Source: Dysgonamonadaceae bacterium
GTDB lineage: Bacteria > Bacteroidota > Bacteroidia > Bacteroidales > Azobacteroidaceae
Length of the DNA stretch: 8,837 nucleotides
Reading direction: 5' to 3'
Assembly (NCBI GenBank): GCA_031284225.1
Contig: JAITAH010000070.1
Location: 1-8,837, forward strand
Shown here: positions 5,448 through 8,837 of the stretch, one piece after another
Layout: each line of letters opens with the position of its first letter
Position numbering within the stretch: the first letter of the stretch is position 1
Program-made: the position numbers and the translations under genes
Notes under the pieces: generated by a model
Told to the model about the DNA's origin: nothing
Seen by the model: the letters and a program-made list of their open reading frames with translations, nothing else
Database searches by the model: none

Positions 5448-6986
5448 ATGGTACGTGTGCGTTTTGCTCCCAGTCCCACCGGCCCGCTCCACATTGGAGG
5501 CGTACGGACAGCTTTATACAATTATTTGTTTGCCCAAAAACACCAAGGTCAGTTCATTCTGAGAATAGAAGATACCGATTCGCAACGTTTTGTGCCCGGC
5601 GCTGAAGCATACATCATCGAAGCCTTTCGCTGGCTGCATCTCCCGTTTGACGAAGGCCCTCATATTGGCGGCGCTTTCGGCCCTTACCGCCAATCGGAAC
5701 GAAAAGCTATTTACAAAAGCTATGTGGATCAATTGCTGGATGCTGGATTAGCTTACATCGCTTTCGATACGCCGCAGGATTTAGAAGCCCAGCGAAACGC
5801 AATTCCCAATTTTCAATACGACGCTTCCACCCGGATGCGGATGACTAATTCGCTGACTTTATCCCCGCAGGAAACTGCCGATCGTATCCATGCCGGCCAA
5901 CAGTACGTTGTCCGGATTAAAATCGCACCCGACCGGCCCGTAGTGGTTAACGACCAGATACGCGGGGAAGTAATCGTCAACTCTTCTATTTTGGACGATA
6001 AAGCGCTGTACAAATCGGCCGACCAACTGCCGACTTATCATCTGGCCAATATTGTGGACGACCATTTAATGCAAATCACACATGTGATTCGCGGAGAAGA
6101 ATGGCTGCCGTCCGCTCCCCTGCATGTTCTCTTGTACCAGTGTTTCGGATGGGAAGATACCATGCCCCGTTTCGCCCACCTTCCCCTTTTGCTGAAACCG
6201 GAAGGCAACGGCAAATTGAGCAAACGCGATGGCGACCGGCTGGGATTTCCCGTTTTTCCCCTGCAATGGCAAGACCCTGCAACCGGCGAAACCGCTTCGG
6301 GATACCGCGAAAAGGGGTATCTGCCGGAAGCCGTAGTGAATTTCCTTGCCCTTCAGGGATGGAACCCCGGCGACGACCGGGAAATTCTGTCGCCGGACGA
6401 ACTCATTGCCTTGTTTTCGTTGGAAAAATGCAGTAAAAGCGGTGCGAAATTCGATTATAAAAAAGGAATCTGGTTTAATCACCAGTATATTCTGTTGAAA
6501 TCCGACGAGGAAATTGCCCGTTTATTCGTAGAAGCCAACCGGTCGGTCCATCCGATTGACAATTATCCCTTTGAAAAAATCGTAAAAATCGTAAGCCTCG
6601 TAAAAGAACGCATCCATTTTATTCAGGAACTGTGGGAGCAAACCTCCTACTTTTTCATCGCTCCGGATACCTACGACGAAAGGACCGTCCAAAAACGATG
6701 GAAAGAAGAAACGCCCGCCCAACTGAGCGAACTGCTTCCCGTATTGAAGTCCGTAAGCGACTTCACGGCGAAGCCCACCGAAGAGGTTATTATTCCATGG
6801 ATCGCATCCAAAGAGTATCCTCTGGGCAATATCATGAACGCTTTCCGCTTGGCATTAGTAGGCGAATCCAAAGGCCCGCATATTTTTGATATTACCGAAA
6901 TACTGGGTCAGGAAGAAGTTGTCCGGAGAATCGAAAAAGCCATCCGGGAAATAAAAATCCAATCCGATGCAGCAAACGGAATATAA
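5448..6986 (+). CDS. gltX: Glutamyl-tRNA synthetase
   Basis: This class Ic aminoacyl-tRNA synthetase charges tRNA-Glu with glutamate in the cytosol. From ATG at 5448 it has 512 residues, close to the usual length. The N-terminus [20 protein letters not shown] carries the HIGH-type signature (HIGG, residues 15-18), and LRIEDTD follows. The conserved block [24 protein letters not shown] starts at residue 196. The KMSKS-type loop is KLSKR (256-260). Residues from about 340 form the helical anticodon-binding region. An in-frame TTG at 5433 would lengthen the protein by five residues, but it is the end of the -7 promoter box, so 5448 is right. The leader AGGAAAAAATT has a weak purine-rich match. 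The gene heads a likely operon: its last 20 bp overlap the acyltransferase start. I see no disrupted motif. Whether it also charges tRNA-Gln cannot be judged here. Confidence 0.96.
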   Translation: MVRVRFAPSPTGPLHIGGVRTALYNYLFAQKHQGQFILRIEDTDSQRFVPGAEAYIIEAFRWLHLPFDEGPHIGGAFGPYRQSERKAIYKSYVDQLLDAGLAYIAFDTPQDLEAQRNAIPNFQYDASTRMRMTNSLTLSPQETADRIHAGQQYVVRIKIAPDRPVVVNDQIRGEVIVNSSILDDKALYKSADQLPTYHLANIVDDHLMQITHVIRGEEWLPSAPLHVLLYQCFGWEDTMPRFAHLPLLLKPEGNGKLSKRDGDRLGFPVFPLQWQDPATGETASGYREKGYLPEAVVNFLALQGWNPGDDREILSPDELIALFSLEKCSKSGAKFDYKKGIWFNHQYILLKSDEEIARLFVEANRSVHPIDNYPFEKIVKIVSLVKERIHFIQELWEQTSYFFIAPDTYDERTVQKRWKEETPAQLSELLPVLKSVSDFTAKPTEEVIIPWIASKEYPLGNIMNAFRLALVGESKGPHIFDITEILGQEEVVRRIEKAIREIKIQSDAANGI

Positions 6987-7881
6987 AATCAGGTACAGTC
7001 TGTTGAAAATAATACGCAACTTACTCTTTTTCGTTCATTTTCCGGTAATGTACGTATTGTCCGATATTTCATTTTACATTCTGTATTACTTGATAAGGTA
7101 CCGCCGCCGGATTACCCGTAAAAACCTGACCGAATCGTTTCCGGAAAAAACCCGGCAGGAAATGATCGCCATCGAAAAGCAATTTTATCGTTTTTTCGTC
7201 GATTTGCTGTTCGAGATCTGTAAAATGGCTTCCTGTTCCGAACAGGAAATGCGCCGGCGAATGCGGTTCGTCAACATCGAAGAAGTAAACCAAATGCTGG
7301 ATAGCGGAAAGTCTATTTCCATTTTCATGGGGCATTACGGAAACTGGGAGTGGGCAAGTTCGCTGCCGTTACATTTGTCGAAACAGGTGGTTGCCGGACA
7401 AATTTATCATCGTCTGAGCAACCATTTTTTTGATCGCCTGTTGCTCCGCAATCGTTCGCGATGGGGCGCTCAGAGTATTGAAATGAATCAAACCCTCCGG
7501 TGGATTACCGCCCATACCGGTCAAGGACAGATAACGATTACGGGATACATTGCCGATCAGGCGCCGGGCTATGCTCATGCGCAACATCACGTCCATTTTC
7601 TTAATCATTTGACGCCGGCAGTAACGGGCGCCGAAAAAATCACCCGGAAATATGGTTTTGAAGCCTACTATCTGGATATGGAACGGAAACGACGGGGATT
7701 CTACGAAGCCCGCTTTGTCCGGATCGGCGAAACATCGCCATCCTTAGCCGATTTCCAACTGACGGACAGGTATTTTGAATTGCTGGAAGAAACGATACGG
7801 AAGCGTCCCGAATTTTATTTGTGGACTCACAACCGGTTCAAACATGCTACTACGAAACTATTACAGGAAATAAATTTGTAA
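6967..7881 (+). CDS. LpxL/HtrB-family lipid A acyltransferase
   Basis: This 304-residue membrane-associated enzyme should add a secondary acyl chain to a lipid A precursor on the inner face of the inner membrane. The N-terminal hydrophobic segment (about 17-44: [23 protein letters not shown]) precedes [17 protein letters not shown] (44-60), which is typical of the family. The catalytic HX4E motif is HYGNWE (His123, Glu128) in [10 protein letters not shown]. Further conserved blocks are [19 protein letters not shown] (195-213) with [14 protein letters not shown] (217-230), and the terminal [12 protein letters not shown] (281-292). The ATG at 6967 overlaps gltX by 20 bp in another frame, suggesting translational coupling; a full N-terminus is obtained with this start. 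The Stealth-type gene follows 10 bp after the stop. Which acyl chain and position are used cannot be told; acylation of another lipid is an alternative. Confidence 0.88.
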   Translation: MQQTEYKIRYSLLKIIRNLLFFVHFPVMYVLSDISFYILYYLIRYRRRITRKNLTESFPEKTRQEMIAIEKQFYRFFVDLLFEICKMASCSEQEMRRRMRFVNIEEVNQMLDSGKSISIFMGHYGNWEWASSLPLHLSKQVVAGQIYHRLSNHFFDRLLLRNRSRWGAQSIEMNQTLRWITAHTGQGQITITGYIADQAPGYAHAQHHVHFLNHLTPAVTGAEKITRKYGFEAYYLDMERKRRGFYEARFVRIGETSPSLADFQLTDRYFELLEETIRKRPEFYLWTHNRFKHATTKLLQEINL

Positions 7882-7891
7882 ACAATCGACA

Positions 7892-8837
7892 ATGAAAGAA
7901 ACGGCTATCGACTTTGTGGTTACTTGGGTAGATATGAACGATGTCCGGTGGCAAAAAGATTTCGCCACTTATGCCGGCAAAATAAACAATAAAACCAATG
8001 AATTTTCAGAAGCCCGTTTCAGAGAATACGGCCTGCTCAAATATTGGTTCAGGGGAATCGAAAAATATGCGCCCTGGGTACGGAAAGTGCATTTCGTAAC
8101 CTGCGGACAACATCCCCAATGGCTGAATATGAATCATCCCAAGCTGCATCCCGTTCATCACGAAGATTATATTCCCCAGCCATTTTTACCCTGTTTCAAC
8201 TCCAGCCTGATCGAAATTTATTTGCATAAAATACCGGACTTGGCCGAACATTTTGTCTATTTCAATGATGATTTTTATATGATCCGGCCCATTCCGCAAG
8301 AACGGTTTTTTACCGCCGGAATACCCAACGATATTGCCGCTTTCCGGTTTAATTCCGGCCTGTCGCTTTGGAATAAATGTTTGAAAAACAATATCGACCT
8401 GATCAATAAACGCTTTGATAAAAAGGAAATTATGAAGCGCGACCGGGATAAATGGTTCAATAAAATGTATGGCGGAAAAGCCGATTTAACTTATCTTTTA
8501 CGTCCCTACCCTAAATTCATTACTTTGCGAACCCCTCATAATGCGCAACCCTACACAAAAACCTCTTTTGAAGAAGTTTGGGAATATGCCGGTAAGGAAT
8601 TGACGGAAATGTCGCATCACAAATTCCGAAGTCCGGACGATTATACGCAGGAACTTTTCCGAACGTGGCAAATCTGCCGATCGAACTTCACGCCCTATAA
8701 TACGTATTGCGATACGAAAATGTTTCCGCTGGCGCTTCGGGCGGCCGGTGCGGTCAAGGCCATACGCGACCAATCCTATTCGCTGATCTGTCTGAACGAC
8801 AGCATCCACATACGAAATGTGGAAAATACGATGAAAA
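7892..8837 (+). CDS. Stealth-family glycan phosphotransferase, N-terminal part (3' end outside window)
   Basis: The frame is open from ATG at 7892 to the window end (315 residues seen). Stealth proteins are hexose-1-phosphate transferases that build phosphodiester-linked capsule or surface polysaccharides; relatives include bacterial capsule polymerases and eukaryotic GlcNAc-1-phosphotransferase. Conserved region 1 is AIDFVVTWVDMNDVRW (5-20). Region 2 spans about 42-134: RFREYGLLKYWFRGIEKYAP, WVRKVHFVTCGQHPQWLN, LPCFNSSLIE (99-108) and FVYFNDDFY (121-129), including the Asp pair of the FNDD motif. Region 3 is about 205-255 (PHNAQPYTKTSFEEVW, HHKFRSPDDY). Region 4 would lie beyond the window. 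There is no signal peptide or membrane segment in the visible part, so it is probably cytosolic or membrane-associated from the inside. It starts 10 bp after the acyltransferase stop without a clear ribosome binding site. The acceptor glycan cannot be deduced. Confidence 0.9.
   Translation, partial: MKETAIDFVVTWVDMNDVRWQKDFATYAGKINNKTNEFSEARFREYGLLKYWFRGIEKYAPWVRKVHFVTCGQHPQWLNMNHPKLHPVHHEDYIPQPFLPCFNSSLIEIYLHKIPDLAEHFVYFNDDFYMIRPIPQERFFTAGIPNDIAAFRFNSGLSLWNKCLKNNIDLINKRFDKKEIMKRDRDKWFNKMYGGKADLTYLLRPYPKFITLRTPHNAQPYTKTSFEEVWEYAGKELTEMSHHKFRSPDDYTQELFRTWQICRSNFTPYNTYCDTKMFPLALRAAGAVKAIRDQSYSLICLNDSIHIRNVENTMK

Noticed and set aside
6066..6482. 138-codon minus-strand and 111-codon plus-strand frames inside gltX
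   Set aside because: Shadows of the gltX frame; the gltX motifs run through without interruption and these translations show no domain.

Overview
The window reads as chromosome of a Bacteroidota member, most likely order Bacteroidales. Four things point there: a fimbrillin-type lipoprotein with a Fibrobacter-succinogenes-major-paralogue-like C-terminus, an N-succinylornithine carbamoyltransferase very close in sequence to the Bacteroides fragilis enzyme as I recall it, a DUF3332-type lipoprotein, and promoters of the Bacteroides TTTG / TAnnTTTG class in place of -35/-10 boxes. Shine-Dalgarno sequences are mostly absent and intergenic DNA is AT-rich, which also fits.

Layout. Positions 1-294 (+) hold the C-terminal KH domain of the GTPase Era. 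It converges on a minus-strand surface-protein unit: a 63-residue small protein starting with eight lysines (2530 to 2339), then a 609-residue fimbrillin-like lipoprotein (2259 to 430), with a hairpin terminator at 359-395. Upstream of this unit lie about 1.1 kb without a convincing gene (2531-3663). That stretch contains a GC-richer island with several inverted repeats (2581-2816), a very AT-rich tract, a candidate Bacteroides-type promoter pointing at the unit (3075-3106), a doubtful 41-codon reading frame, and a MITE/REP-like element bounded by 11-bp inverted repeats (3489-3651). A DUF3332 lipoprotein gene (4218 to 3664, minus) follows.

From 4457 everything reads on the plus strand. First is the arginine-biosynthesis enzyme argF', with serine at the position that sets acetyl- versus succinyl-ornithine specificity. 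Then comes gltX (glutamyl-tRNA synthetase), with its own good promoter overlapping the argF' 3' end. An LpxL/HtrB-type lipid A acyltransferase overlaps gltX by 20 bp, and 10 bp further a Stealth-family glycan phosphotransferase begins and runs off the window. The last three genes look like one transcript joining a translation enzyme to two envelope-building enzymes.

I found no tRNA, rRNA, CRISPR array, transposase or phage gene. The less ordinary parts are the small-protein/fimbrillin unit with its long leader, the inverted-repeat element, and the acyltransferase-Stealth pair. No clearly new multi-gene system is visible.
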